This document shows positions 25,271 to 34,983 of a DNA stretch of 64,000 bases, in pieces. The notes beneath the pieces were generated by a model that searched no databases, was not told the origin of the DNA, and worked only from the letters and a program-made list of their open reading frames with translations. Position 1 is the first letter of the stretch. Each line of letters starts with the position of its first letter. Position numbers and translations under genes: made by a program. The stretch is taken from assembly GCA_963837775.1 (NCBI GenBank), contig CAWIOX010000004.1:434001-498000 (forward strand), written 5' to 3'. Origin of the DNA: CAWIOX01 sp963837775 (GTDB lineage Bacteria; Pseudomonadota; Gammaproteobacteria; Burkholderiales; Burkholderiaceae_D).

Positions 25271-27178
25271 TTAAGATTTACTTCCCAGCTCGCCATTAAG
25301 TCGAGCCAAAAAAAGATCGACTGGCATCACGCCCAAATCGACATTACCTCGTGCACGCACAGCCACCGTATCAGAATCCCGCTCTTTATCACCAACAACT
25401 ATAATGTAAGGCAATTTCTGAACAGAATGCTCGCGTATTTTATAGGTAATTTTCTCATTGCGCAAATCGGCATGCACCCTAAAACCTTGCGCCCTCAGTT
25501 TTTGAGCAATATTTTGCGCATATTCGGCTTGCGCATCAGAAATATTCAACACAACAACCTGTGTCGGCGCCAACCACAAAGGCAAGGCGCCAGCATGGTT
25601 TTCAATCAGCATACCGATAAAACGCTCAAGCGAACCGAGAATTGCGCGGTGCAACATCACGGGTGTCTTGCGCGTATTGTCTTCCGCCACATATTCAGCA
25701 CCCAAGCGAACCGGCATCGAAAAATCAACCTGAATTGTGCCGCATTGCCATGGTCGACCGATAGCATCCTTCAATGTGTACTCGATTTTCGGGCCATAAA
25801 ACGCACCTTCGCCCGGCGAGATTTCATACTGACAGCCAGAACGCCTCAATGACTCAAGTAAAGCCTCCTCCGCCTTATCCCACAATTCATCAGCACCAAC
25901 ACGCTTCTCAGGGCGCGTTGCCACTTTGTAAATGATGCTATCAAAGCCAAAATCAGCGTACACCTTCTGCAACAAGGCGGTATAAGCAACGCACTCGTCC
26001 AAAATCTGATTTTCAGTGCAGAAAATATGCCCATCATCTTGCGTAAAACCACGAACGCGCATCATGCCGTGCAACGAACCGGAAGGCTCATTACGGTGAC
26101 ACTGGCCAAATTCGCCATAGCGCAATGGTAAATCACGATAGGAGCGCAGATCCGAGCGGAAAATTTGTATGTGCCCCGGACAATTCATCGGCTTCAACGC
26201 GTAGGAACGATTCTCCGACTCTGTGGTAAACATATTGTCTTTGTAGTTTTCCCAATGACCGGATTTCTCCCAAAGGCTGCGATCAAGAATCTGAGGCGCC
26301 TTCACTTCCTGATAACCATTATCCTGGTAGACGCGACGCATATACTGCTCAACTTGCTGCCAAACAGTCCAGCCTTTGGGATGCCAGAAAATCAGACCGG
26401 GCGCCTCATCCTGGAAATGGAACAAATCCAGAGCACGCCCCAGCTTGCGATGATCACGCTTCTCAGCCTCTTCCAGCATAGTTAAATAGGCTTCCTGCTC
26501 CTCCTTCTTGACCCAGGCAGTCCCATACACCCGCTGCAACATTTCATTCTTGGAATCGCCACGCCAATAGGCGCCAGCCAACTTCATTAGCTTGAACACC
26601 TTGAGCTTGCCAGTGGAAGGTACGTGCGGCCCACGACAGAGATCCGTAAAATTCCCCTCTGTATATAAAGAGACATCCTGGTCCTGCGGAATTGATTCGA
26701 TGATCTCAGCCTTGTAAGCCTCTCCGATCGATTTGAAGTAAGCAACCGCCTCATCACGTGGCAACACCTTGCGCGTCACCAACTCATCCTTTTTCGCCAA
26801 CTCCACCATCTTCTTTTCTATGGAGACCAAATCCTCCGGAGTAAATGGACGCTTGTATGAAAAATCATAGAAGAATCCATTCTCAATCACCGGACCAATG
26901 GTTACCTGCGCATCGGGAAACAGCTCCTTCACCGCATACGCCAGCAAATGCGCAGTCGAATGGCGAATCACTTCCAAACCATCCGCATCCTTATCCGTCA
27001 CAATAGACAAGTCGACATCAGACTCAATCAGGAATGAAGTATCAACCAATGCGCCATTGACCTTACCGGCCAAAGCCGCCTTGGCAAGGCCCGCACCAAT
27101 GCTGGCGGCCACTTGTGCCACCGTTACTGGCGCGTCGAATTGGCGCTGCGAACCATCGGGAAGTCGAACTGTAACCAT
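25271..27178 (-). CDS. thrS: Threonyl-tRNA synthetase
   Basis: 635 aa from ATG 27176-27178 (MVTVRLPDGSQ; E. coli 642). Order: TGS domain (1-~60), N2 editing domain with the HSTAHLLAYA and related His motifs (~75-225), class II catalytic core with MNCPGH (zinc Cys/His), GQCHRNEPSGSLHGMMRVRGF and FIGMLIENHAGALPLWLAP, then the anticodon-binding domain (~530-635). It is the first gene of the thrS-infC-rpmI-rplT-pheST-ihfA cluster. Confidence 0.97.
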   Translation of the reverse strand: MVTVRLPDGSQRQFDAPVTVAQVAASIGAGLAKAALAGKVNGALVDTSFLIESDVDLSIVTDKDADGLEVIRHSTAHLLAYAVKELFPDAQVTIGPVIENGFFYDFSYKRPFTPEDLVSIEKKMVELAKKDELVTRKVLPRDEAVAYFKSIGEAYKAEIIESIPQDQDVSLYTEGNFTDLCRGPHVPSTGKLKVFKLMKLAGAYWRGDSKNEMLQRVYGTAWVKKEEQEAYLTMLEEAEKRDHRKLGRALDLFHFQDEAPGLIFWHPKGWTVWQQVEQYMRRVYQDNGYQEVKAPQILDRSLWEKSGHWENYKDNMFTTESENRSYALKPMNCPGHIQIFRSDLRSYRDLPLRYGEFGQCHRNEPSGSLHGMMRVRGFTQDDGHIFCTENQILDECVAYTALLQKVYADFGFDSIIYKVATRPEKRVGADELWDKAEEALLESLRRSGCQYEISPGEGAFYGPKIEYTLKDAIGRPWQCGTIQVDFSMPVRLGAEYVAEDNTRKTPVMLHRAILGSLERFIGMLIENHAGALPLWLAPTQVVVLNISDAQAEYAQNIAQKLRAQGFRVHADLRNEKITYKIREHSVQKLPYIIVVGDKERDSDTVAVRARGNVDLGVMPVDLFLARLNGELGSKS

Positions 27179-27261
27179 TGTGATCTCTCCATATCGGCGC
27201 AACCAATATTACCGGCGCCAGATTAAATGCCAAGGCAAGAATATACTGCAAAAATGCGGAC

Positions 27262-27292
27262 GAAAAAAAACGCGGGCTAGCCGCGTTTTTAA
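27262..27292 (-). terminator. Terminator of tRNA-Val
   Basis: Between tRNA-Val and thrS the minus strand reads aaaaacgcggc-tag-cccgcgtttttttt, a compact GC hairpin flanked by A- and T-runs. It ends the tRNA transcript before thrS. Confidence 0.85.
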
Positions 27293-27295
27293 ATT

Positions 27296-27372
27296 TGGTG
27301 GGCGGTGAGGAATTCGAATCCCCGACCCCTTGGATGTCGACCAAGTATTCTAACCAGCTGAACTAACCGCCC
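27296..27372 (-). tRNA. tRNA-Val(GAC)
   Basis: A 77-nt cloverleaf on the minus strand with encoded CCA. Acceptor GGGCGGT / ACCGCCC pairs fully; the anticodon stem CTTGG/CCAAG holds the loop TCGACAT, anticodon GAC; the T-loop is TTCGAAT. Confidence 0.93.
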
Positions 27373-27382
27373 GAAGCACAGA

Positions 27383-27411
27383 ATTATAGAGATGTCCGGA
27401 TATTCCTGCAA
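27383..27411 (-). promoter_or_regulatory. Promoter of tRNA-Val
   Basis: Minus-strand TTGCAG (27411-27406) and TATAAT (27388-27383) with a 17-base spacer, ten bases before the tRNA. Confidence 0.75.
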
Positions 27412-27610
27412 GACATTTCCGTGATTTTATCAATTCACGATCAAATCCAATATAGAAATAAAATATTTCATAGCCGACATGCATCGCCCAGATGCAAGTG
27501 ACGCGTCAGTCAGAAATGTTTGGCTCGACAGAAGATGGAGATAATGAGGATTTGGCTCCGTATTTTCCGAAAAATTGCACTTCCCAACAAGCACTCTGAG
27601 CATATTGAGC

Positions 27611-27690
27611 GAAAAATATACTGCCCGGTGTATTTTTCATAAAGCTTATTCTATAAGCGGCGAGTGGCAAGTGCACCTCATACCCCCGTT
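27611..27690 (-). repeat. 3'-proximal ~78 bp repeat family, copy R3
   Basis: Minus-orientation copy: acgggggtat begins about 38 bases after the relA stop, central tcgccgc, and right end aaaaatacaccgggcagtatat. It lies between relA and the tRNA-Val promoter. Confidence 0.7.
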
Positions 27691-27727
27691 AAATTATAAA
27701 AATAGCGACACCAAGCCTTCCTTAGGC

Positions 27728-29984
27728 TCACAGTCGCCGCACTTCAAGTACACCAGCAACATCCTGAAGCACTGCGAGCGCTTTTTGCAGTCGCTCGGTA
27801 GAGGGAATTTCTGCGGTAAAGGACATGCGGGCCTGCCCCTTTATGCTCTGTGTATTGACGCCGATTACATTAATTTTCTCGCGCGAGAAAATCTCCGAAA
27901 TGTCGCGCAACAATCCCTGACGATCGCCTGCCAGCACGAAGATGTCGACTGGATAGACGGTTTCCGTACCGGACTGCCCCCAGGCAGTATGGATCACACG
28001 CTCAGGCGAACGAATGCGCATTTCAGCAAAATTCTTGCAATTGGCACGATGAATCGACACCCCGTTGCCGCGCGTCACGAATCCGACGATATCGTCGGGC
28101 GGCGCCGGTTTGCAGCATCGCGCCAGTTGCGTCAGCAAGCCTTCCGTTCCCACCACCAGCACACCTGACTTTGCTCCTTGCGTGACACTGGAAGCGCGAC
28201 TCTTGTTAGTGATGAATTCTTCGTCAGCTTCCTTGGCGGCATTCTTGCTCGCATCATTGCCGTGCAATGCCTGCTCTACCTGGCGCAGACTGAATTCATC
28301 CTTTCCGACAGAAAGAAAAAAATCGTCGACTTTCTGGAAACCGAGCTTATGCGCAAGCTCTTCCAGATTGATCGCGGTCTTGCCCTCGCGCTGCAGGGTT
28401 TTTTCAATCAGGCTGCGACCGTTTGCAAGGGTTTCCTGTTGATCAATCGCGTTGAACCAAGCGCGCACCTTGGAACGCGTGCGGGGGCTTGTGGTGTAAC
28501 CAGGAGTGAGCCAGTCGCGTGATGGGCCTGCGCTGCCAGGGGCACCCTTGGCAGTAATGATTTCAACGGTTTGGCCATTCTTCAGCTGTGTATTGAGCGG
28601 CACCATGACGCCATCGATACGCGCACCGCGGCAGCGGTGACCGACATCGGTATGCAAATGATAAGCAAAATCAATTGGCGTCGCGCCATTCGGCAATTCG
28701 ATAACACGCGCTTGCGGCGTTAGCACATAAATACGGTCATCCAGCGTCGCAGACTTCAGCTTCTCAACCCATTCACGGCGGACATCGTCCTGCACCACGA
28801 CGGCATCGGCAACTTCATTTTTCCACGCCAGAAGCTGCCTTAACCATGCAATTTTTTCATCATACTTCTGACCGGAAAAATTTGATCCACCGGCTTCCTT
28901 ATAGCGCCAATGGGCTGCAACACCGTATTCCGCAAAACGATGCATCTCCTCGGTACGGATTTGCACCTCCAGTGCACGCCCATCTTCTGCCAGCACCACC
29001 GTATGCAATGACTGATAGCCATTCGGCTTTGGCCGGGATATATAGTCATCGAATTCCTTCGGTATCGGCACCCACACATTGTGGACAATCCCAAGCACTG
29101 CGTAGCAGGTCTTGACATCCCCTACCGTCACCCGAAAGGCCCGAACGTCATACAATTCGGAGAAATCGAGCGACTTGCCCCGCATCTTGTTCCAGATACT
29201 GTAAATATGTTTCGGTCGACCGGAAACCTCGGCCTTGATGCCGGCCGCAGCCAATTCCAGGCGCAATCGTTCAATCGCGCCACCGACAAACTCTTCGCGC
29301 TCCATGCGCTTTTCTTCGAGCATTTTGGCGATGCGTTTATAGGCATCCGGCTCCAGAAAGCGGAAAGACAAGTCCTCCAATTCCCATTTCAGCTGCCACA
29401 CGCCCAGACGATTTGCCAATGGCGCATACAGGTCCAATGTCTCGCGCGCATACTCATGCGTCATCTCGTTCTGCAGTTTTTGCTCGGCAAAATAGCGCAG
29501 GGTCGTCACACGCGATGCCAGTCGCACCAATACGACCCGCATGTCGGTCGCCATCGCCAGCACCATTTTGCGCAAGGTCTTCGATTTGGGTGGCGGCTTC
29601 CTGCGCAGCATTTTTTCCACGCCCAACCGATTGCTGCCCGAAAGTCAGTTCACGCAAGCGCATCAATTGCCGGGTGCCAGTTACCAGATCGATGACATCC
29701 TTGCCAAAGCGTGTCTCGATATTCTCTGCTGCTTCTGCATTAATCACCGGCAGCTCAAAAAGCATGCCGGTAATAATGGTCTCAGCATCCCCCTTCAAGG
29801 AGGCCAGCGTCGTTGCAACACCTTGTGCAAAATCGAGTGCGCCCTGCCCTGTCACAACCGACTTACCCACATATAAAGGCATGACAAAATCGTATGCATC
29901 TAGCACACGCTGACTGTCTTGCGCTGATAAGCCGGCAGTGAGTTGCGTCGGAATGTCGCTTTGAAGATTCGCTACCGAGACCAT
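27728..29984 (-). CDS. relA: (p)ppGpp synthetase RelA, interrupted by a +1 frameshift
   Basis: Removing one base near 29578-29581 joins the N-terminal frame (MVSVANLQ...AATQIE) to the downstream frame (LRKMVLAMATDMRVVLVRLASR), giving 751 aa. The HD hydrolase region is degenerate (no HDxxED). The synthetase domain has YDVRAFRV and NGYQSLHT, and carries E-F-D-D rather than R-F-K-D, the signature of monofunctional RelA. TGS (IYVLTPQARVIELPNGATPIDFAYH) and a C-terminal ACT domain follow. It makes the stringent-response alarmone on stalled ribosomes. Confidence 0.92.
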
Positions 29985-29999
29985 TTGATTCCTACATCC

Positions 30000-30350
30000 T
30001 TACTTCTGCGCGGCCGTCACGACCATTTCGATCAACCATTCAGGTTTCGCCAATTTGGCTTCCACTGTAGCGCGCGGTGGCGCACAGCCGTCTACCACCC
30101 ATTGCTCCCATACCTCGTTCATTGCATCGAAGTTATTCAAATCGGAGATGAAAATCTGGCACCGCAAAATACAGGTTTTATCGCTGCCCATTTCGGCCAG
30201 CAAACGATCGATACTGGCCAGAACATTACTTGTCTGGCCTTTGATATCCAGGCTTGCGTCCTCTGTCACTTGGCCGGCGAGGTATACCGTTCCGTTATGA
30301 ATGGCGCCTTCAGACATTCTTTTCCCGACATGCAAACGCTTAATTTCCAT
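30000..30350 (-). CDS. RidA/YjgF-family protein
   Basis: 116 aa from the ATG 30348-30350, preceded by GGGAG at a good distance; the longer in-frame start at 30374 lacks one. Motifs match the RidA superfamily: NGTVYLAGQVTED, GQTSNVLASIDRLLAEMGSDKTCILRCQIFISD, and a C-terminal PRATVEAKLAKPEWLIEMVVTAA with the Arg usually contacting the substrate. Members hydrolyse reactive enamine/imine intermediates. This subgroup (YjgH/YoaB-like) is less well characterised. It lies between relA and the hydrolase gene, all on the minus strand and closely spaced. Confidence 0.88.
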   Translation of the reverse strand: MEIKRLHVGKRMSEGAIHNGTVYLAGQVTEDASLDIKGQTSNVLASIDRLLAEMGSDKTCILRCQIFISDLNNFDAMNEVWEQWVVDGCAPPRATVEAKLAKPEWLIEMVVTAAQK

Positions 30351-30377
30351 ACTATCTCCCTTTAAAAATTCCAACAG

Positions 30378-31274
30378 TTATTTGAGTAAAAAATCTTTTG
30401 CAATCGCGATTTGATCCGCGTGCTTGAAAGTTGGCGCATGTCCGACTCCGGGCAATTCAATCAGTTGCGCACGCGGCCCGCGTTGCGTCATCGCCTGTGC
30501 CGTCGCGTGCGACAAGAGGTCGGACTCCGCTCCGCGCACCAGCAAGGTGGGGCAGGAAATCGCATCATAGGCCAGCCACAACATCTTTTCAGCGTCTTTC
30601 ATGCTCTCAGGCGTCGATGCCTTGAAGGGCACGGCCAGCCCCAGATCATAATGACGAATCCAAAATCCCTCTTTATCTTGTCGCAACACATCTGATGCCA
30701 GTTTGCGCCATTCTTCATCCGTGTGCGGACCGAAAGTCAGTGAAATTTCGCGAATAAAGTTCGCGGCCTCATCAAAAGTCTGCAAAACGGACCTCCTGGC
30801 CGATGTAATCACCGATACGCGCCAGAGCTGCGCAAGATCCAATGAAGGACCGACATCGTTCAAAACCAGCTTGCGTATCGGATTATCAGGCAAAGAAGCC
30901 AGGCCCATCCCAATCAGGCCACCCATCGAGGTGCCGAACCAGTCGACCGTCTCGACACCGGCATTGGCAGTAACACGCGCAATCAGGGTCACCATGTCGC
31001 TGACATATTGCGGGATTTGATAATAGCTGCGGGTTGCGCAGCCTTTCCGATCGGCCGCGCCCCACCACATCAGGGCAGACCACACGATAATCCTGGCACA
31101 GAGCCGCGCCAGACTATCGAAATCATCCGAGACGCGCGTCACGCCATGCACACAGATCAGAACCCTGGGATTATGCGGATCGCCCCACTCCTTGTAGGCC
31201 ATTCTGTGCAAACCGACGGGTGAAATGCATTGAACCGTTTTAATTTGTGCTTGTGTCATATTTGGCCGGTACAT
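30378..31274 (-). CDS. Alpha/beta hydrolase with two compensating frameshifts
   Basis: A 298-aa frame with an alpha/beta hydrolase fold: CVHGVTR oxyanion loop, nucleophile elbow DWFGTSMGGLIG (Ser in GTSMG), acid-residue region LLVRGAESDLLS, and catalytic His in GVGHAPTF. Between about residues 57 and 84 the frame is nonsense. The +2 frame there reads LCQDYRVVCPDVVGRGRSERLRNP, the family's conserved segment. A missing base near 31105 and an extra base near 31026-31031 explain this. Substrate unknown. The start (31274, or Met6 at 31259) has no strong ribosome-binding site. Confidence 0.85.
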   Translation of the reverse strand: MYRPNMTQAQIKTVQCISPVGLHRMAYKEWGDPHNPRVLICVHGVTRVSDDFDSLARLCARIIVWSALMWWGAADRKGCATRSYYQIPQYVSDMVTLIARVTANAGVETVDWFGTSMGGLIGMGLASLPDNPIRKLVLNDVGPSLDLAQLWRVSVITSARRSVLQTFDEAANFIREISLTFGPHTDEEWRKLASDVLRQDKEGFWIRHYDLGLAVPFKASTPESMKDAEKMLWLAYDAISCPTLLVRGAESDLLSHATAQAMTQRGPRAQLIELPGVGHAPTFKHADQIAIAKDFLLK

Positions 31275-31361
31275 TGAGTTGGTTTCGACATTTTACTGGT
31301 CGTTGCGCTTAAAATCCTATGGAAGTTCATGCTCACAGTTTTTTTAATCGCAGAGGATATT

Positions 31362-32156
31362 ATGCAAGGCACTTCGCTTAAAGGTAAAACCGCACTCATC
31401 ACCGGCTCCACATCCGGCATCGGATTGGGAATCGCGCAAACACTGGCCGCACAGGGCGCAAATATCGTATTCAATGGTTTCGGCGATATCATAGAAATCA
31501 ATGCCTTACAAGCTGCTATTGCACAAGAATATGGCGTGCAAACCGCCTACCATGGCGCCGACATGTCAAAACCGGTCGAAATTGAAGCGATGATGCAGTT
31601 TGCCGCAGAGAAATTCGGCTGCGTTGATATTGTAATCAATAACGCCGGCATCCAGTATGTTGCCAATATCGAAGACTTTCCAGTAGAAAAATGGGATGCG
31701 ATCCTTGCCATCAACCTTACTTCAGCCTTTCACACCACGCGCCTGGCATTACCGCAGATGAAAGCCAGGAACTGGGGCCGCATTATCAATATCGCCTCGG
31801 TCCATGGCTTGGTAGCATCGGCCCAAAAATCTGCCTATGTTGCGGCCAAACATGGGCTGATCGGACTCACCAAGACCACCGCCCTCGAAACCGCACATAC
31901 CGGTATCACCTGCAATGCAATCTGCCCAGGCTGGGTCCTGACGCCACTGGTGCAAAAACAAGTGGATGCACGAGCTGAGCGCGAAGGCATTTCAAACGAG
32001 GCGGCAAAAAAAGCATTGGTGGCGGAAAAGCAACCATCGGGCGAATTCGTCAGCCCCGAACAACTGGGTGCGCTTGCCGTGTTCATGTGCTCGGATGCCG
32101 CCAGCCAGGTACGCGGCGTGGCATGGAATATGGATGGCGGCTGGGTGGCGCAATAA
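31362..32156 (+). CDS. bdhA: D-3-hydroxybutyrate dehydrogenase
   Basis: 264 aa from ATG 31362 (MQGTSLKGKTALITG) behind AGAGGA. Classical SDR: GSTSGIGLG cofactor motif, NNAG, catalytic Ser in NIASVHGL, YVAAK (Tyr/Lys), and the family-typical NAICPGWVLTPLVQKQ with the Q-rich lid. It oxidises D-3-hydroxybutyrate to acetoacetate with NAD in PHB and ketone-body turnover. The adjacent CoA-transferase genes (convergent) activate the acetoacetate product, which supports the call. Confidence 0.93.
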   Translation: MQGTSLKGKTALITGSTSGIGLGIAQTLAAQGANIVFNGFGDIIEINALQAAIAQEYGVQTAYHGADMSKPVEIEAMMQFAAEKFGCVDIVINNAGIQYVANIEDFPVEKWDAILAINLTSAFHTTRLALPQMKARNWGRIINIASVHGLVASAQKSAYVAAKHGLIGLTKTTALETAHTGITCNAICPGWVLTPLVQKQVDARAEREGISNEAAKKALVAEKQPSGEFVSPEQLGALAVFMCSDAASQVRGVAWNMDGGWVAQ

Positions 32157-32189
32157 CATCGACTACCACGCCCGGATCTTTGGGTTATT

Positions 32190-32270
32190 TACGGGGGTAT
32201 ATTAAAAAATACCCCCTCTCCCGCTTGATTTACCTGCCACTTTAAAAATACACGCCCGAGTATATTAAAG
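32190..32270 (+). repeat. 3'-proximal ~78 bp repeat family, copy R4
   Basis: Starts 33 bases after the bdhA stop. Its left part forms a perfect hairpin (gggggtat / atacccc) around attaaaaa; the centre is ctcccgct; the right end is aaaaatacacgcccgagtatatta. Confidence 0.7.
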
Positions 32271-32400
32271 ACATGTAAATCGAATTCGTGTCGCGTAAAC
32301 GTGCGCCGGATGCCGGAACACGCCACTAGATACGGCATAACAGGGCGACAAAAACCATTGAAGCAAGCGCGCCAATGCATGTTCCGAGTTCGGTACAAAT

Positions 32401-32426
32401 AAAAAATGGGCCGCAGCCCATTTTTT
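32401..32426 (-). terminator. Terminator of scoAB
   Basis: aaaaaatgggc / gcccatttttt with a 4-nt loop, 14 bases beyond the scoB stop; A- and T-runs on both sides make it bidirectional. Confidence 0.9.
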
Positions 32427-32439
32427 ATTTGTGCAGCAA

Positions 32440-33091
32440 TTAAATCGCGGAAATATCGATTGGCGCACCCGTTTTCTGCTGGATTTCCTCGGCACTGATT
32501 CCTGGTGCCAGTTCCATCAATTTCAATCCATTTGGCGTCACATCAATCACGCCAAGATCGGTAATGATGCGGTTGACGACGCCAACCCCGGTCAACGGCA
32601 AAGTGCATTGCTTCAGTATCTTATGCGACTCAGTGCCATCTTTTGCCTTGGCCACATGCTCCATCAAAACCACCACGCGACCGACCCCTGCCACCAAGTC
32701 CATCGCGCCGCCCATGCCCTTGACCATCTTGCCCGGAATCATCCAGTTGGCAAGGTCGCCCTGTCTCGGAAACCTGCATCGCACCGAGGATTGCCAGATT
32801 GATTTTGCCCCCGCGAATCATCGCGAAAGAGTCAGCGGAACTGAAAATTGATGAACCAGGCAATGTTGTTACGGTTTGCTTTCCCGCATTGATCAGGTCA
32901 GGATCAACCTCATCATCGGTCGGAAACGGGCCTATCCCCAACAAGCCATTTTCTGATTGCAGCCATACTTCCATGCCCTGCGGGACATGATTGGCGACCA
33001 TCGTCGGCAAACCGATGCCCAGGTTCACATAAAAACCATCTTGCAGTTCTTGCGCCGCACGGGCGGCCATTTCATCACGAGTCCATGCCAT
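32440..33091 (-). CDS. scoB: 3-oxoacid CoA-transferase subunit B, interrupted by a +1 frameshift
   Basis: The N-terminal frame (MAWTRDEMAARAAQELQDGFYVNLGIGLP) contains the catalytic-Glu motif SENGLLGIG. It degenerates after QVSETG, where another frame continues DLANWMIPGKMVKGMGGAMDL. Removing one base from the CCC at 32759-32761 joins them into 216 aa, exactly the usual length. With ScoA it transfers CoA from succinyl-CoA to acetoacetate. It lies 14 bases after scoA. Confidence 0.9.
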
Positions 33092-33104
33092 ATCGGTCTC
33101 CTAC

Positions 33105-33804
33105 TTATTTTGCACGAACCGTGCGTTGTTCAATTCGTTTTTCGGGTGCCGCATTGACGACAATACGTTGTACGAAAATGCCGGGTGTATGGACTTCATC
33201 AGGATCAATTTCTCCCGTCTCAACCAACACTTCGACTTCAACAATCGTAAACTTGCCAGCCATCGCCACATTCGGGTTGAAATTGCGCGCTGTCTTGCGA
33301 TAAACCAGATTGCCGGCTTTATCCGCCTTATAGGCTTTTACCAGAGACACATCCGGACTAAGCGCACGCTCCATCACATATTGATGTCCATCGAACTCTC
33401 GGATTTCCTTGCCTTCCGCAACCAGCGTTCCTACCCCGGTACTTGGTAAAGAAAGCGGGAATTCCGGCGCCGCCGGCACGCAGTTTCTCGGCAAGCGTTC
33501 CCTGCGGTGTGAATTCAAGTTCCAGTTCGCCCGCCAGATACTGGCGTTCAAATTCTTTGTTTTCGCCGACATAAGACGAAATCATCTTCTTGATTTGACG
33601 TGTCGTCAGCAACTGCCCCAAACCAAAACCATCGACCCCTGCATTATTGGAAATCGCCGTCAGGTTTTTTACACCCGAATCACGCAATGCTGCAATCAAT
33701 GCTTCAGGAATGCCGCACAAGCCAAAACCACCGACGCCTATCGTCTGTCCGTCCTTGACAATGCCTGCCAACGCGGTTGCAGCATCAGGATAAACCTTGT
33801 TCAT
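33105..33804 (-). CDS. scoA: 3-oxoacid CoA-transferase subunit A, interrupted by a +1 frameshift
   Basis: Frame 1 starts MNKVYPDAATALAGIVKDGQT with GVGGFGLCGIPEALI (CoA-transferase family I motif) and stops making sense after IPAFFTK. The other frame continues TGVGTLVAEGKEIREFDG...FNPNVAMAGKFTIVEVE. Dropping the base at about 33441 gives 232 aa, near the family norm (~235). Partner of ScoB. The 3' half reads PDEVHTPGIFVQRIV, the conserved C-terminal end. Confidence 0.9.
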
Positions 33805-33946
33805 ACAATCCCCTTAATTTTGTAATGTGAGACCACAACGGTAAATTAATACCCCGTTCAGCTTATGCTGATGACGCCAATGACGCAATACCGTATAAAT
33901 ACGGGCAATCTCCAATAATAAGTAACTACGCCAAGTCGCATGCCCC

Positions 33947-34507
33947 ATGACATCAATACCCGACATCGATTATGAACACATCTTCCTGCATGCCCCGGTC
34001 GGCATGTGCGTCTCGCAGAACCGCGTCATTCATGCCTGCAATCAAGCGCTAGCTGATATGTTTGTTTATTCACGTGCCGAATTAACCGGCCAATCCTTTG
34101 CCATGCTGTACCCAACCGTGGACGAGTTCGAACGCACAGGATCACGCATTGTCCCCATCATCAGCGCAATGGGACATTACTCCGATGAACGCATCATGAA
34201 ACGTGCCAGTAATGAATTATTTTGGTGTCACGTGACAGGACACGCAATGAAGCTGGATGACCCGCATGCAGTAGGGATCTGGACCTTCGAGGACCTGAGC
34301 AAAAAACGCCCTGTAAGCGCCGAACTCACCCCGCGCGAACGTGAAATTGCTGCCTTACTGGTGGAAGGAAAAACCAGCAAGTTAATTGCCCGGCAAACCA
34401 ACTTAAGCCCGCGCACGATAGAAATGTATCGATCAAAGCTCATGCGCAAACTGAATGCGGCAACTTCGACCGAACTTGTACAGAGATTGCTCGGAATGAC
34501 GAACTAA
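33947..34507 (+). CDS. PAS-LuxR transcriptional regulator
   Basis: 186 aa. Residues 1-~115 form a PAS-like sensor (APVGMCVSQNRVIHACNQALADMF...GQSFAMLYP...WCHVTGHAM), and ~125-186 a LuxR/FixJ HTH (ELTPREREIAALLVEGKTSKLIARQTNLSPRTIEMYRSKLMRKL). No receiver Asp or autoinducer domain is present, so it is a single-component regulator. It is divergent from scoAB (143-base gap), so control of the CoA-transferase/hydroxybutyrate genes is a reasonable but unproven guess. Confidence 0.88.
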   Translation: MTSIPDIDYEHIFLHAPVGMCVSQNRVIHACNQALADMFVYSRAELTGQSFAMLYPTVDEFERTGSRIVPIISAMGHYSDERIMKRASNELFWCHVTGHAMKLDDPHAVGIWTFEDLSKKRPVSAELTPREREIAALLVEGKTSKLIARQTNLSPRTIEMYRSKLMRKLNAATSTELVQRLLGMTN

Positions 34508-34525
34508 CAGAAGAATTTGAGCAAA

Positions 34526-34936
34526 CTATGCAATCGGCAGGATATGCCTGATTTTTTCAGGCAAGGGTATGGATTTCTCCGTAGGAAAATGTACCCAAAC
34601 AACTTTTGCTCCCGCCTCGGCGCACAGTACATCCGGATTGTCTACACGACGAATCTCATGCATGGTTTCAAAACTGGAACGTCCCGGCGGACCAACGTAG
34701 GTCAGCACCTCAATTTCCCCGGGATATTTAAGCTGCTTGATGAAGGTACAGCGTGCATTAATGATGACAGGACCTTCGCCGGTCGGTTCTGGATTGCCAT
34801 CGATAGTACCCAGCCACTCTATACGAGCTTGCTCGATATAACGAAAATAGACCGTATTATTCACATGCCCCATTGCATCCATGTCACCCCAACGGATGGG
34901 CATTCTTGTAGTGTGCACTAATTTTTTGACAGTCAT
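34526..34936 (-). CDS. Hotdog-fold acyl-CoA thioesterase (4HBT/YbgC type)
   Basis: 136 aa. The N-terminal RWGDMDAMGHVNNTVYFRYIEQAR contains the catalytic Asp of the 4-hydroxybenzoyl-CoA thioesterase family (D-x-x-G-H-V-NN). Residues 70-100 give the FIKQLKYPGEIEVLTYV strand. It hydrolyses short acyl-CoAs; the substrate is unknown. It follows the SDR gene on the same strand, suggesting a small acyl-CoA operon. Confidence 0.88.
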   Translation of the reverse strand: MTVKKLVHTTRMPIRWGDMDAMGHVNNTVYFRYIEQARIEWLGTIDGNPEPTGEGPVIINARCTFIKQLKYPGEIEVLTYVGPPGRSSFETMHEIRRVDNPDVLCAEAGAKVVWVHFPTEKSIPLPEKIRHILPIA

Positions 34937-34983
34937 AAAAAACCAATTTTGCTGAACATTAAGCAGCTAAGCAGACAAGTGCA

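Noticed and set aside
33841..33906. A sixth copy of the 3'-proximal repeat (ataccccg near 33849)
   Set aside because: Only the left ggggtat part is present, it lies upstream of scoA rather than after a stop codon, and the central and right parts are missing.
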